Assembly: GCA_035525495.1 (NCBI GenBank)
Contig: DATLED010000058.1
Span: 62,001 to 126,000 of the forward strand
DNA from: DATLED01 sp035525495
GTDB lineage: Bacteria > Actinomycetota > Acidimicrobiia > Acidimicrobiales > CADCTF01
Direction: 5' to 3'
DNA: 64,000 nt
The number at the start of each line of letters is the position of its first letter. Positions within the stretch are counted from its first letter, which is position 1. Below the pieces are notes generated by a model that saw only the letters and a list, made by a program, of their open reading frames with translations, was not told the origin of the DNA and made no database searches. Made by a program: the position numbers and the translations under genes. Positions 51,508 through 60,709 of this stretch are shown here, piece after piece.

Positions 51508-52032
51508 ATGGACGTGCGCCCCGAGATCCGCATGGACGAGCGGTCGATCGACGAGGTCCACGCGCTGGCATTCCCGAACGGTGGCCCGTCCGAGGTGGCG
51601 ATGGTGCACGAGCTCCGGGACAGCCCGGCGTTCCTCCCCGAGCTCTCGCTCGTCGCCGTCGAGGGCGGGGTGATCGTCGGCCACATCCTGGTCACCCTCG
51701 TGCACTACGTCCCCGACGACCGGTCCTTCGACGAGACGCCCGTGCTGTCGCTGGCGCCGCTGGCGGTGCGGCCGTCGCACCAGGACCAGGGGATCGGGGG
51801 CCGCCTCGTGGACGTCGCGCTGCGGCGGGCGTCACTGCGGCCCGAGCCGTTCATGGTCGTGCTGGGGCACCCGTCCTACTACCCGCGCTTCGGGTTCCGC
51901 CGGGCCGACGAGCTCGGCATCCGCTGCCCGTTCCCGGGCGCCTCCGACGGCGCCTACATGGTCCGGCGGCTGCCTGGTTTTCGTCCCGTGGCGACACCGG
52001 GGACCGTCCGGTACTACTCGCCCGAGACGTAG
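51508..52032 (+). CDS. GNAT N-acetyltransferase (YhbS-like)
   Basis: A 174-residue GNAT: SLAPLAVRPSHQDQGIGGRL is the acetyl-CoA site, and VVLGHPSYYPRFGFRRADEL is the YhbS-type signature. ATG 51508 preferred; GTG 51496 adds four residues. Its end overlaps the convergent lytic transglycosylase by 19 bases. Confidence 0.9.
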   Translation: MDVRPEIRMDERSIDEVHALAFPNGGPSEVAMVHELRDSPAFLPELSLVAVEGGVIVGHILVTLVHYVPDDRSFDETPVLSLAPLAVRPSHQDQGIGGRLVDVALRRASLRPEPFMVVLGHPSYYPRFGFRRADELGIRCPFPGASDGAYMVRRLPGFRPVATPGTVRYYSPET

Positions 52033-52988
52033 CCCTCGGGGAGCCACACGTCGCCGACGGTGGTGACGTAATAGACCTGCCACGCGTGGTAGCCGGAGAA
52101 GGCCCGCTCGTCCGCCTTCATCCGATCCCCGTAGGCCAGGACGGCCTCGACGTAGCGGAAGTCGTGGTTGTAGTTCCACACGGCGTTGCGCATGTCGCCC
52201 GGCGCGCCGTTGCGCTTCAGGTAGCGGGCGGCGGCCGCGATGGCGTCCTTGTTGGAGTTGATGTCGCCTCCGTTGCCGTACTGCGCCCACGTCGCCGGGA
52301 GGAACTGCATCGGGCCTTGGGCGTTGGCCTCGCTGTTGCCCCGGATGCGGCCCATCCGGGTCTCGACGAGATGGATGCCGGCGAGGTAGTACCAGGGAAC
52401 GCCGAGCTCGGCCTCGGCCGCCTTGTAGTAGCCGAGGAGCTCCTCGGTGGGGGCCGGGGCGACGATGTGCCAGGGCGGCAGTGACGTCTTCGGGGACTTG
52501 ATCATCGACCGGAGCTTCCCGCCGGCGGTGATGTTGGTGTCGGCGACGACGCGCAGGTCGGGCGCGAGGAGGGCGAGGACCCGGTCCTTGCGCTCGGGGT
52601 GGTTGACGAGCTCCCGGTAGGCGACCTGTTGGAGGTGTCCCTGCTCGGCCAGCTCGGCCGGAGTGGTTGCCGGGTCGGCGATGGCGGCTTCGGCGGTGCG
52701 GATCTGCGTCGCCAGTCCCTCGTCGGTGGCCGCCGCGACGGGCTCGCCGGGACGCGGCACCTTGGGCAGGCTGCTCGCGCCCCCACCGGTCGTGGACGTC
52801 GACGCCGCCGTCGTGGTCGTCGTCGTCGACTCGGTGGTGGTCGTCGTTTCGGTTGTCGTCGTGGTCGACCGGAGGGTGGCGGCGACGGGTGCGCCGGCGT
52901 CGGAGTCGAGGGCGACGCGGGTGACGACGAAGCCGATCACCGGGACGAGCACGAGCGCGCCGAGGAAGGCGAGGCGACGACGGGGCAC
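52014..52988 (-). CDS. Secreted lytic murein transglycosylase
   Basis: A 324-residue protein with an N-terminal membrane or signal segment (LAFLGALVLVPVIGFVVT), a Thr-rich linker near 44-68, a helical region, and a C-terminal SLT/MltB-like domain. The catalytic Glu lies in LAGIHLVETRMGRIRG, and EANAQGPMQFLPATWAQYG is the family signature. It would cleave peptidoglycan with 1,6-anhydro product formation. Start is GTG 52988. Confidence 0.9.
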   Translation of the reverse strand: MPRRRLAFLGALVLVPVIGFVVTRVALDSDAGAPVAATLRSTTTTTETTTTTESTTTTTTAASTSTTGGGASSLPKVPRPGEPVAAATDEGLATQIRTAEAAIADPATTPAELAEQGHLQQVAYRELVNHPERKDRVLALLAPDLRVVADTNITAGGKLRSMIKSPKTSLPPWHIVAPAPTEELLGYYKAAEAELGVPWYYLAGIHLVETRMGRIRGNSEANAQGPMQFLPATWAQYGNGGDINSNKDAIAAAARYLKRNGAPGDMRNAVWNYNHDFRYVEAVLAYGDRMKADERAFSGYHAWQVYYVTTVGDVWLPEGYVSGE

Positions 52989-53068
52989 CGACCCAGGCTA
53001 GGGCGGCCGCGGGACCGCCAGCGAGCAGCCGCCATGTGAGGGGAGCGGCCGCTCTGCGGAGCGAACCA

Positions 53069-54100
53069 TCAACGCGGAGCGAGCTTCACGATGCGGTCGT
53101 CGCCTTGGCGGGGGTCGCCGCGGGTGTCGCGGTTGGACGTGGCCAGATAGACGAACCCGTCGGGCCCGACGGCGACGTCCCGCAACCGTCCGTAGACGCC
53201 GTCGTAGAGCACCTCCTCGGACGCGACCGACCCGTCGGACGCGAACGTGAGCCGTCGGAGGCTCTGGTCCTTGAGGGTCGTGAACAGCATCGAGCCCTTC
53301 CACTGCGGGATCACGTCCGACTCGTAGACGACGCAGCCGCCGGGAGCGATCGTCGGTGTGTAGTTCTCGATGCCGTTTCCTGAGGTGCCTGGCCAGCCCC
53401 CATCGTCGCCCTCGTGCAGGACGTTGACCTCGTCGCCGACGTCCGGGCCGTGCTCGGTCGAGAGGAACCGTCCGTCGGCGGCGAAGCACAGACCCTGCGG
53501 GTTGCGGTGCCCGATGGAGAAGACGGTCGTCTTCTTCGCCTGCACGTCGATGGCGAGGATCTTGCCGTTGAGGGATTCGGGCTTCTCGGGAAGCGACGTG
53601 TCGCCGGAGTCGCCGGTGCCCGCGTAGAGCGTGCCGTCGGGGCCGAAGCGGAGGCGCCCGCCGTTGTGGATGGCCGCGTTGCGGATGCCGTCGACGAGGA
53701 CCTCGGGGGTGGCATCGTCGGGCCCGTCGAAGCGCACGATGCGGTTGTCGTCGTCCGTCGTGAGCATCACGTAGAAGCGGCCTTCGTCGTCGATCTCGAG
53801 GCCCATGAGGCCGCCCTCGCCCTGCTCCTGCACGCCGGGGATGGCGCGCTTCGGACCGCCGACCTGCTGCAGGGTCCCGCCCCGCTGGGTGAACCAGAGC
53901 TTGCCCGCGGCATCGAACCTCATCGCCCACACCGTGTCGAGTCCCGTCGCCACGTCCGTCGCGACGAGCTCCACCGAACCCGTTTGGGCGCGCTCAGGCC
54001 GAGATGTCGGCGTGATCGCGCCCGAACGTGCGGGGGAGGGGGTGTTCGTGCTGCATGCGCCCGCGACGAGGAGGACGAGAACGGCGGCGAGGCGCTTCAT
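53069..54100 (-). CDS. PQQ-dependent sugar dehydrogenase-type lipoprotein
   Basis: A 343-residue six-bladed propeller of the glucose/sorbosone dehydrogenase family. Signal with lipobox VLVLLVAGACS, then DTVWAMRFDAAGKLWFTQRG, EGGLMGLEID, the HNGGRLRFGPDGTLYAGTGD blade, GHRNPQGLCF and STEHGPDVGDEVN. ATG 54100 overlaps the tesB stop by 4 bases. PQQ synthesis genes are not in view. Confidence 0.88.
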   Translation of the reverse strand: MKRLAAVLVLLVAGACSTNTPSPARSGAITPTSRPERAQTGSVELVATDVATGLDTVWAMRFDAAGKLWFTQRGGTLQQVGGPKRAIPGVQEQGEGGLMGLEIDDEGRFYVMLTTDDDNRIVRFDGPDDATPEVLVDGIRNAAIHNGGRLRFGPDGTLYAGTGDSGDTSLPEKPESLNGKILAIDVQAKKTTVFSIGHRNPQGLCFAADGRFLSTEHGPDVGDEVNVLHEGDDGGWPGTSGNGIENYTPTIAPGGCVVYESDVIPQWKGSMLFTTLKDQSLRRLTFASDGSVASEEVLYDGVYGRLRDVAVGPDGFVYLATSNRDTRGDPRQGDDRIVKLAPR

Positions 54101-54948
54101 CTCGTCACGGGGCGGACGAGGCCTTCCTGCATGACGGACACGGCGAGGGCGCCGTCGGTCCGGAAGATCGAACCGCGCGCCAGGCCTCGCGCGCCGGACG
54201 CTGACGGCGATGCCTGGTCGTAGAGGAACCACTCGTCGGCGCGGAACGGGCGGTGGAACCACATCGCATGGTCGAGCGACGCCATCATCAGCCCTTCGAA
54301 GCCGACGCCGCGATGGGGCAGGAGGATCGAGTCGAGCAGCGTCATGTCCGACGCGTAGGCGAGGACGCACGCGTGGAGCATCGGGTCATCCGGCAGCCGC
54401 CCGTCCGCCCGCATCCAGACCTGCTGCCGGGGATCGCTGGCCTCTCGCCCCTCGGTCCGCCAGGGCTCCTGGACATTCCTGGTGTCGATCGGACGGGGCC
54501 GCGTGAACCACTCGGGCACGTCGCCGCCCATCGCTTTGACCCGGTCGGCGAACGTGGGCAGGTCCTCGGGGCGAGGCACGTCCGGCATCGGGTCGTGGTG
54601 ATCGAACCCGGCTTCGTCGACGTGGAAGGACGCCGAGAGGTGGAAGATCGCCTGGCCGTGCTGGATGGCGACCACGCGACGCGTGGTGAACGACTTGCCG
54701 TCGCGGATGCGGTCGACCTCGTAGAGGATCGGGATGTGCGGATCGCCGGGTCGAAGGAAGTACGCGTGCAACGAGTGGACGCGACGGTCGGCGTCGACGG
54801 TGCGACCGGCGGCGACGAGCGCCTGGCCCGCGACCTGTCCGCCGAACACCCGCTGGCGCTCCTCGTCGGGGCTGTTGCCGCGGAAGATGTTCACCTCGAT
54901 GGGCTCGAGGTCCAACAGCTCGAGCAGTCCGTCCAATGCATCAGCCAT
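54097..54948 (-). CDS. tesB: Acyl-CoA thioesterase II
   Basis: A 283-residue double-hotdog thioesterase: RVFGGQVAGQALVAAGRTVD and VHSLHAYFLRPGDP in the first half, LDHAMWFHRPFRADEWFLYD and SVMQEGLVRP in the second. It releases CoA from acyl-CoA. ATG 54948 is used; an in-frame ATG at 54957 is possible. Divergent from the glycosidase with about 25 bases between starts. Confidence 0.93.
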   Translation of the reverse strand: MADALDGLLELLDLEPIEVNIFRGNSPDEERQRVFGGQVAGQALVAAGRTVDADRRVHSLHAYFLRPGDPHIPILYEVDRIRDGKSFTTRRVVAIQHGQAIFHLSASFHVDEAGFDHHDPMPDVPRPEDLPTFADRVKAMGGDVPEWFTRPRPIDTRNVQEPWRTEGREASDPRQQVWMRADGRLPDDPMLHACVLAYASDMTLLDSILLPHRGVGFEGLMMASLDHAMWFHRPFRADEWFLYDQASPSASGARGLARGSIFRTDGALAVSVMQEGLVRPVTR

Positions 54949-54973
54949 TGGCCGCATCGTAGGGTCGCATGCC

Positions 54974-56161
54974 ATGAGCGAGATCTCGTTCCCGGACGGC
55001 TTCCTCTGGGGTACGGCCACCGCCGCCCACCAGGTCGAGGGCGGCAACTGGAACAACGACTGGTGGGCGTGGGAGCACAACCCCTCGAGCGGTTGCGCCG
55101 AGCCGAGCGGCGACGCCATCGATCACTACCACCGCTATCCCGAGGACATCGCGCTGCTGGCCGAGCTCGGGTTCGGGACCTACCGCTTCTCGATCGAGTG
55201 GAGCCGCATCGAGCCGGAGGAGGGCGAGTTCTCCAAGGCGGCGCTCGACCACTACCGGCGGATGTGCGCGGCATGCCACGAGCACGGCATCACGCCCATC
55301 GTCACCTACCACCACTTCACGACGCCGCGGTGGGTCGCGCACCTCGGCGGGTGGGAGGAGCCCGACACCGCCGCCCGCTTCGCCCGCTTCTGCGCCAAGG
55401 CGACCGACGCCCTCGGGGACCTCATCGGGTGGGGGTGCACCCTCAACGAGCCGAACATCGTCGCCGTCGCCGGCTACCTGTCCGGCGGGTTCCCGCCGGG
55501 GCGCCGCGACGTGGCGCTGCGTCGGGCCGTCAACGACGTGTTCGTCGACGCCCACCGCCAGGCCGTGGAGGCCATCAAGTCGGCGTCCGCGACGGAGTTC
55601 CCGGTGGGGCTGACGCTGGCGATGCAGGAGTACCAGGCGGTCGACGGTGGCGAGGCCAAGCTCGAGCAGATCCGGCGCGGCATGCACGACGTGTACCTCG
55701 ACGCCGCCAAGCACGACGACTTCGTCGGCGTCCAGACCTACTCGCGCGACCGCGTCGGACCGAACGGGATCCTGCCGCCGCCCGAGGACGCGGAGCTCAC
55801 GCTGATGGGCTACGAGTTCTATCCCGAAGCGCTCGAGCAGACCATCCGCTACGCGTCGTCCTACACGGACGGCACGCCCGTCCTCGTGACCGAGAACGGC
55901 ATCGGCACCGACGACGACACCCGTCGCGTCGAGTACTACCGGCGGGCGCTGCAGGCCGTGCGCCGCTGCCTCGACGACGGGATCGACGTGCGCGGCTACA
56001 CGGCGTGGTCCGCGTTCGACAACTTCGAGTGGGCGCTTGGCTACACGCCGACGTTCGGGATCATCGCGGTGGATCGGACGACCCAGGTTCGGACGCCGAA
56101 GCCCAGTGCGCACCTGCTGGGCGAGGTGGCGCGGACGAATCGACTGCAGATCGCCGACTGA
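54974..56161 (+). CDS. GH1 beta-glucosidase-type glycosidase
   Basis: A 395-residue family 1 glycoside hydrolase, somewhat short for the family. FPDGFLWGTATAAHQVEGG is the classical start, the acid/base Glu is in CTLNEPNIVA, and the nucleophile Glu in VLVTENGIGTDD. SAFDNFEWALGYTPTFGI is the C-terminal signature. Its last 101 bases overlap the convergent lnt gene. Confidence 0.93.
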   Translation: MSEISFPDGFLWGTATAAHQVEGGNWNNDWWAWEHNPSSGCAEPSGDAIDHYHRYPEDIALLAELGFGTYRFSIEWSRIEPEEGEFSKAALDHYRRMCAACHEHGITPIVTYHHFTTPRWVAHLGGWEEPDTAARFARFCAKATDALGDLIGWGCTLNEPNIVAVAGYLSGGFPPGRRDVALRRAVNDVFVDAHRQAVEAIKSASATEFPVGLTLAMQEYQAVDGGEAKLEQIRRGMHDVYLDAAKHDDFVGVQTYSRDRVGPNGILPPPEDAELTLMGYEFYPEALEQTIRYASSYTDGTPVLVTENGIGTDDDTRRVEYYRRALQAVRRCLDDGIDVRGYTAWSAFDNFEWALGYTPTFGIIAVDRTTQVRTPKPSAHLLGEVARTNRLQIAD

Positions 56162-57569
56162 GCAGCCACGCGAGCGCCAGCAGGGCGATGGCGAGGAGGA
56201 CGAGCGGGAGATCGCCGAACGCGACATAGAGCGTGTCGCCGTCGCGCAGCTCCGGTCGGCCCCGGAGGAGCTCGGCGCGGCTGAGCGTGGTGCGGGCGTG
56301 GACGCGCCCCCGGTGGTCGATGAAGGCCCCGTAGCCGGTCGGTGCCGACATGACGACCCAACGTCCGGTCTCCCACGCGCGGAGCTGCGCCGAGGCCACC
56401 TCCTGCGTCGGCACCTGGCTCGACGTGAACGACGCGGCGTTCGTCGGGACGAGCAGGAGCTGTCCACCCGCCTGCGCAGCGGCGCGGCCCCGTTCGCCGA
56501 AGAAGACCTCGTAGGAGATGGCGACCCCGAGGTCGCCGGCGGGAGTGTGGAGGATGCCGGGCCCCTTGCCGGCGACGGCGTCGCGGGGAAGGACGCTGAG
56601 GTCGACGAGCCGTTCGAGGAGGCCGCGCAGCGGGACGTATTCGCCGAACGGCACGCGGTGGGCCTTGACGTAGCGGTCGACGATGCGGCCCTCGGGATCC
56701 CACGCCACCGACACGTTCTGGAAGTTGTCGACGCCCGCGTCCTCGGTGACGCCGGCGACGACCGTCGCGTCGCTGCGGACGGCGACGGCGGCGAGGGAGT
56801 CGGCTTCGACGCTGCCATCGAGGGACGGAACGTCGATGGTGTTCTCGGGCCAGACGGCGAGGTCGAGTGGCGGACGCAGGCCTTCGCTGACGGCGAGGTG
56901 GGCCAGGAGCACGTCAGCGGGGTCGGTGTCAACGGCGCGAAAACCGCGAGGTCCGCCGCCCTGGACGACGGTGACGTCGATCCGCCGGCGCGGTGAGCCG
57001 TCGGGTGCGACGAAGCCGAGCGCGGCGGCGGCGGCGGGGATGACGACCAGTGCGGCGGCAAGGCGGTGGTGTCGCCACGCCGCGGCCGCCAGTGCGGCGC
57101 CGGCGGCGACCGCCACACCGGTCAGCAGGTAGGCGCCCCCGAGGCGGGCCGACGGCGCCAGCGGACCCGTGACCTGTCCGAGCGGGAGGCCGCCCATCGG
57201 GAGGCCGCCGAACGGGACGACGCCGCGGGCGGTCTCGGCGAGGACGTAGGCCGCCGGCAGCGCGAGGACGGCGGCCGCCCGGCTGCGGTCGGCGGGCACG
57301 AGGGCGGCGGCCGCGGCGAAGAACGAGCCCTCGAGCAGCAGCAGGAGGACATACCCCACGGCGTGGAACTCGCTGATCCAGAACAGCGTGGGCCCGAACA
57401 GCCCGAAGCCGAACACGAGACCGAGCAGCGCTCGCGTACGGGCGCGCCGGCCGTCGAGGGCGAACGCCAGCAGGGTGATGCCCGGGAAGGCGAGCGGCCA
57501 GAAGCCCCACGGCGGCACCGACGAGGCGACCAGCATGCCGGCGACGATCGCGAGAGGGAGGCGGCGCAA
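56061..57569 (-). CDS. lnt: Apolipoprotein N-acyltransferase with Ser in place of the catalytic Cys
   Basis: A 502-residue membrane enzyme that N-acylates lipoproteins. N-terminal membrane segments are followed by a nitrilase-like domain with Glu242 in AVWPENTIDVPS and Lys302 in YVKAHRVPFGEYVPL. At the nucleophile position the sequence is GVAISYEVFFGE, with Ser352 (codon TCC) where Lnt usually has Cys. One more membrane segment lies near the C-terminus. A family 1 palindrome lies just upstream. Confidence 0.88.
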   Translation of the reverse strand: MRRLPLAIVAGMLVASSVPPWGFWPLAFPGITLLAFALDGRRARTRALLGLVFGFGLFGPTLFWISEFHAVGYVLLLLLEGSFFAAAAALVPADRSRAAAVLALPAAYVLAETARGVVPFGGLPMGGLPLGQVTGPLAPSARLGGAYLLTGVAVAAGAALAAAAWRHHRLAAALVVIPAAAAALGFVAPDGSPRRRIDVTVVQGGGPRGFRAVDTDPADVLLAHLAVSEGLRPPLDLAVWPENTIDVPSLDGSVEADSLAAVAVRSDATVVAGVTEDAGVDNFQNVSVAWDPEGRIVDRYVKAHRVPFGEYVPLRGLLERLVDLSVLPRDAVAGKGPGILHTPAGDLGVAISYEVFFGERGRAAAQAGGQLLLVPTNAASFTSSQVPTQEVASAQLRAWETGRWVVMSAPTGYGAFIDHRGRVHARTTLSRAELLRGRPELRDGDTLYVAFGDLPLVLLAIALLALAWLLSRRSAVDSSAPPRPAGAHWASASEPGSSDPPR

Positions 57570-57596
57570 GACCGAGCATCATGGCGCCTCCAGCCG

Positions 57597-57644
57597 TTTT
57601 GTCAGCCAAATACCGCCTGCAGAGGCGGTATCTGGCTGACAAAA
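57597..57644. repeat. Dispersed palindrome, family 1, copy 4
   Basis: Arms 57597-57617 and 57624-57644 (20 of 21 paired) with loop TGCAGA, between the BldC-like gene and lnt. Like copy 3 it has the ATACCGCC/GGCGGTAT version of the stem. Confidence 0.93.
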
Positions 57645-57664
57645 GCGGCTCGGGTGCGGGTCGG

Positions 57665-57901
57665 TCAGTCGTCGGTGGCGACGAGGAGCTGGCGGATCGG
57701 GTCAGCCGGATAGAGCCGGTGGCCTCCGGGGGTGCGGACCGAGGGGATGCGGCCACGGCGGGCCCACTCGGCGACCGTCCGCTCCGAGACCTGGAACAGC
57801 TTGGCGACCTCGCCGGTGCGCAACAACCGCCCGGCCAGCATCGGGGGGACGCTGCCCGTCCCGAACAGCTCGGCCAGCAGCTCGTCGCGCTTGGGTTCCA
57901 T
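57665..57901 (-). CDS. BldC-like MerR-type helix-turn-helix protein
   Basis: A 78-residue DNA-binding protein. LLRTGEVAKLFQVSERTVAE and WARRGRIPSVRTPGGHRLYP match the BldC layout: a MerR-type helix-turn-helix plus wing, with no effector domain. BldC proteins form head-to-tail arrays on direct repeats. ATG 57901 preferred. Confidence 0.88.
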   Translation of the reverse strand: MEPKRDELLAELFGTGSVPPMLAGRLLRTGEVAKLFQVSERTVAEWARRGRIPSVRTPGGHRLYPADPIRQLLVATDD

Positions 57902-57968
57902 CGTGGGGTGATTGTCAGCCTGTGCCGCCCCCGCCGACAACCGTCCCTGTGGGTCATTTCTGCAGTAG

Positions 57969-58955
57969 TCAGGTCTCCCGGACGACGGCGCTCGCCGGCT
58001 TGTCGTCCCGCAGCCCCTTGTACGACGGGTGCCGCAGCGTCCCGTTGTGCGTCCACTCCGTGAACTCGACCTCGGCGACGAGTGAGGGCTCGAGGAAGCG
58101 GGCCGCCTTGTAGGGCACCTTGTCGGCGAACGGCGACGTCGCGCGGTCGAGCTCCGCGAACCGCTTCCCGAGGCGCGCCAGTTCGGCGTCGCTGAATCCG
58201 GTCCCGACCTTGCCGGCGAAGCGCAGCGGCGACCCTTCCTCGCGGGAGTCGTGGTAGCCGGCGAGCAGCGCGCCGATACGTCCCGTTCGGTTGCCCGCCC
58301 CCGGGAGCCACCCGCCGATCACGAGCTCCTGGCTGGCCGTGTTCTTGATCTTGAGCCAGTCCTTCGACCGCTTGCCCGGTGTGTAGAGGGACGAGGTCCG
58401 CTTGGCCATCACGCCCTCGAGCCCGCCGGACTGGCTCGCCGCCAGCACCGCCGGCCCAGATCCGATGTGGGCCTTCGGCGTCTGCCACCCGCTGCCGTGC
58501 AGCTCGAGCCCTTCGAGGACGGCCCGCCGCTCCGACCACGGCAGATCACGGGTTGACTTGCCGTCGACGTGGAGCACGTCGAAGATCAGGTACGCCAGCG
58601 GCGCGGAGCCGACGCGGGCGGCGACGTTGCGCTCACCCACGACGTGCATGCGGGTCTGGAGGAGGCTGAAGCTCGGGCGCCCCTCGGGGTCGAAGGCGAC
58701 GACCTCGCCATCGAGGACGAGGTCGTGTCCCGGCCGCGCCGAGGCCAGCCCGTGCAGCTCGGGATAGCGGGGCGTGATGTCGTTGAGGTTCCGGCTCTCC
58801 AGGCGGAGGCCCCCGTGGTGGAGGTAGGCGATCGCCCGGACGCCGTCCCACTTGAGCTCGTGGGCCCACTCGTCGTCGGCGCCGGACGGCAGCCCCGACG
58901 GCGACGGCGACGCCAGCATCGGGACGAGTGACGCCGGATAGGCCTCTCGCTTCAA
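57969..58955 (-). CDS. ATP-dependent DNA ligase (LigC/LigD-type ligase domain)
   Basis: A 328-residue ligase: motif I HELKWDGVRA with AMP-binding Lys35, motif III LIFDVLHVDG, motif IV EGVMAKR, motif V DWLKIKN, and a C-terminal OB fold (RFAGKVGTGFSDAEL, VAEVEFTEWT). It matches the stand-alone ligases linked to actinobacterial end joining; no Ku or primase-polymerase is in the window. The start appears to be TTG 58955, after a GGTGG. Confidence 0.92.
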   Translation of the reverse strand: MKREAYPASLVPMLASPSPSGLPSGADDEWAHELKWDGVRAIAYLHHGGLRLESRNLNDITPRYPELHGLASARPGHDLVLDGEVVAFDPEGRPSFSLLQTRMHVVGERNVAARVGSAPLAYLIFDVLHVDGKSTRDLPWSERRAVLEGLELHGSGWQTPKAHIGSGPAVLAASQSGGLEGVMAKRTSSLYTPGKRSKDWLKIKNTASQELVIGGWLPGAGNRTGRIGALLAGYHDSREEGSPLRFAGKVGTGFSDAELARLGKRFAELDRATSPFADKVPYKAARFLEPSLVAEVEFTEWTHNGTLRHPSYKGLRDDKPASAVVRET

Positions 58956-58991
58956 GTTTCCACCGTTCGGAAGACGGGAACAAGTCCGGCC

Positions 58992-59141
58992 ATGCTGGTC
59001 ATCCTCCTCATCATCCTCATCGTCCTCGCCCTCGGCGGCGGATTCGGCTACGGGGGCGGCGCCTATCGCGGACCCGGGATCGGCCTCGGCGGCATCCTCC
59101 TGGTCATCCTCCTGATCCTGCTCCTCACCGGCCGGGTTTAG
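58992..59141 (+). CDS. Small membrane protein, DUF3309-like (49 aa)
   Basis: A 49-residue peptide: hydrophobic segment MLVILLIILIVLALGGG, a glycine/tyrosine-rich turn, and a second hydrophobic segment ILLVILLILLLTGRV. This two-helix layout fits DUF3309. An intrinsic terminator follows at 59231. The function is unknown. Confidence 0.75.
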   Translation: MLVILLIILIVLALGGGFGYGGGAYRGPGIGLGGILLVILLILLLTGRV

Positions 59142-59230
59142 CGGCCGTCGACCGAGGGAAGAGCCCGAACAGGTTTTCCAGGCAGGCGGCGGTTCTCCCG
59201 CCGGACCTCCGCCGCCTGGAGAAACATCGA

Positions 59231-59277
59231 CCCCTGCAGGGCGGCATCCCGCCGGCCGTCCTGCGGGGGCCTTTTTT
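59231..59277 (+). terminator. Intrinsic terminator of the DUF3309-like gene
   Basis: CCCCTGCAGG (59231-59240) pairs with CCTGCGGGGG (59260-59269) with one mismatch, with a GC-rich loop region between them. A run of six T at 59272-59277 follows. This is a normal rho-independent arrangement on the plus strand. Confidence 0.75.
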
Positions 59278-59286
59278 CGTTCCGAC

Positions 59287-60666
59287 TCAGTCCGAGGTAC
59301 GGGTGAGCAGGCGCTCGGCGGTGGCGACGGCGGCGCCGATGCACGTCGGGATGCCGACGCCCCGCAGGTACGCCCCCGTCACGGCGATGCCCGGCGCGTC
59401 GCGTTCGAACGCCGCTTCGAGCTGCGCCATGGCGGCGAGGTGTCCCGCCGGGAACTGGGGGAACGAACGGGGCCACCGCGAGACCCGCGCCGACGTCGGC
59501 GGTCCGGCGAGTGCGAAGACCTCGTCGAGCTCGGCGTGGACGGCGTCCACGAGCTCGGCGTCGTCGAGGTCGAAGCCCCGCTCGTCGCCGTGACGACCCA
59601 CCGAGGCGCGAAGGACGACCGAGCCTTCAACAGCGAGGTGGGGCCACTTGTTCGAGAACACCGAGCACGCCGTGAGCAGCCGGCCCTCGGTGCGGGGCAC
59701 GAGGAAGCCGCTGCCGTCGATCGGCCTGCCGATGGCGCGGGCCTCGTAGGCGAGGGTCACCAGCGTCACCGAGGCGTAACCGATGCGGCCGAGGAGGTCG
59801 GCGGCGTCGGGGCTGTGGTCGGCGACGAGGGGAGCCGCCGCGTACGCGGGCGTGGTGATCACGACGGCATCGGCGTCGAGGGCACCGTGACCGTCCCCGA
59901 CGACGACCCACCGGTCGGCGCGGCGTTCGATCGACGCGACGCTCGCTCCCGTCCGCACCTCGGCGCCTCGCCCGCCCAACGAGGACACCAACGCCTCGAC
60001 GAGCGCCCCCATGCCGCGGCGCGGCGCGTAGAACACCGGTGCCGACGGGTCGGGTGGGTTGGTCGCCCGCTGTTCCCGGAGGCCGGCGGTGAGGCTGGTG
60101 GCTCGGCGGGCGACGGCCGCGAGCTGCGCGGCGCCGACATCGAGGCTGAGCTCCTCCGTCCGCCCCGCGTTGATGCCTCCGAGCAACGGGTCGACGAGGC
60201 GTTCGTGGATCTCGGCGCCATAACGCCCTCGGATGAGGTCGCCGATGGTGACGTCCTCGGTCAGCGGCAGCCCGGGGAGAGACGGCTCCTCCCGGGCGCG
60301 CGCCAGTCCGGAATCGGACAGGACACCGCTGAGGGCGAGCGGACCGAAGTCGACGGGCACGCCGAGGACCAACCCGGTGGGGATGGGCTGGAGGCGGCCG
60401 TCGAGCCACAACGACGCCGATCCCGTGCCCGGCGAGACGAGGTCGTCGAAGAGGCCGAGCCGCTGGGAGAGCTCGACGGCATGGGGGACCCGCGCCAGGA
60501 AGGCGTCTGGCCCCTCGTCGACGGGTCGCCCGTCGAACGCCGTCGTACGGATCTTGCCGCCGAGGCGATCGTCGGCCTCCAACACGGTCACGTCGGCACC
60601 ACCGTCGACGAACGCGTGGGCCGCCGCCAGCCCGCTGATCCCGCCCCCGACGACGACCGCTCTCAC
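59287..60666 (-). CDS. hemY: Protoporphyrinogen/coproporphyrinogen III oxidase
   Basis: A 459-residue FAD protein: GTG 60666 gives VRAVVVGGGISGLAAAHAF with the dinucleotide motif, then EADDRLGGKIRT, a membrane-associating middle part, and ITGAYLRG-like VTGAYLRGVGIPTCIGAA at the C-terminus. In Actinobacteria this enzyme acts in the coproporphyrin-dependent heme route. Last gene of a hemE-hemH-hemY run. Confidence 0.93.
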   Translation of the reverse strand: MRAVVVGGGISGLAAAHAFVDGGADVTVLEADDRLGGKIRTTAFDGRPVDEGPDAFLARVPHAVELSQRLGLFDDLVSPGTGSASLWLDGRLQPIPTGLVLGVPVDFGPLALSGVLSDSGLARAREEPSLPGLPLTEDVTIGDLIRGRYGAEIHERLVDPLLGGINAGRTEELSLDVGAAQLAAVARRATSLTAGLREQRATNPPDPSAPVFYAPRRGMGALVEALVSSLGGRGAEVRTGASVASIERRADRWVVVGDGHGALDADAVVITTPAYAAAPLVADHSPDAADLLGRIGYASVTLVTLAYEARAIGRPIDGSGFLVPRTEGRLLTACSVFSNKWPHLAVEGSVVLRASVGRHGDERGFDLDDAELVDAVHAELDEVFALAGPPTSARVSRWPRSFPQFPAGHLAAMAQLEAAFERDAPGIAVTGAYLRGVGIPTCIGAAVATAERLLTRTSD

Positions 60667-60709
60667 GAGGCTCTGCCGTCGGTTCGCTTCACGACCAAGC
60701 CCGTTCCGC

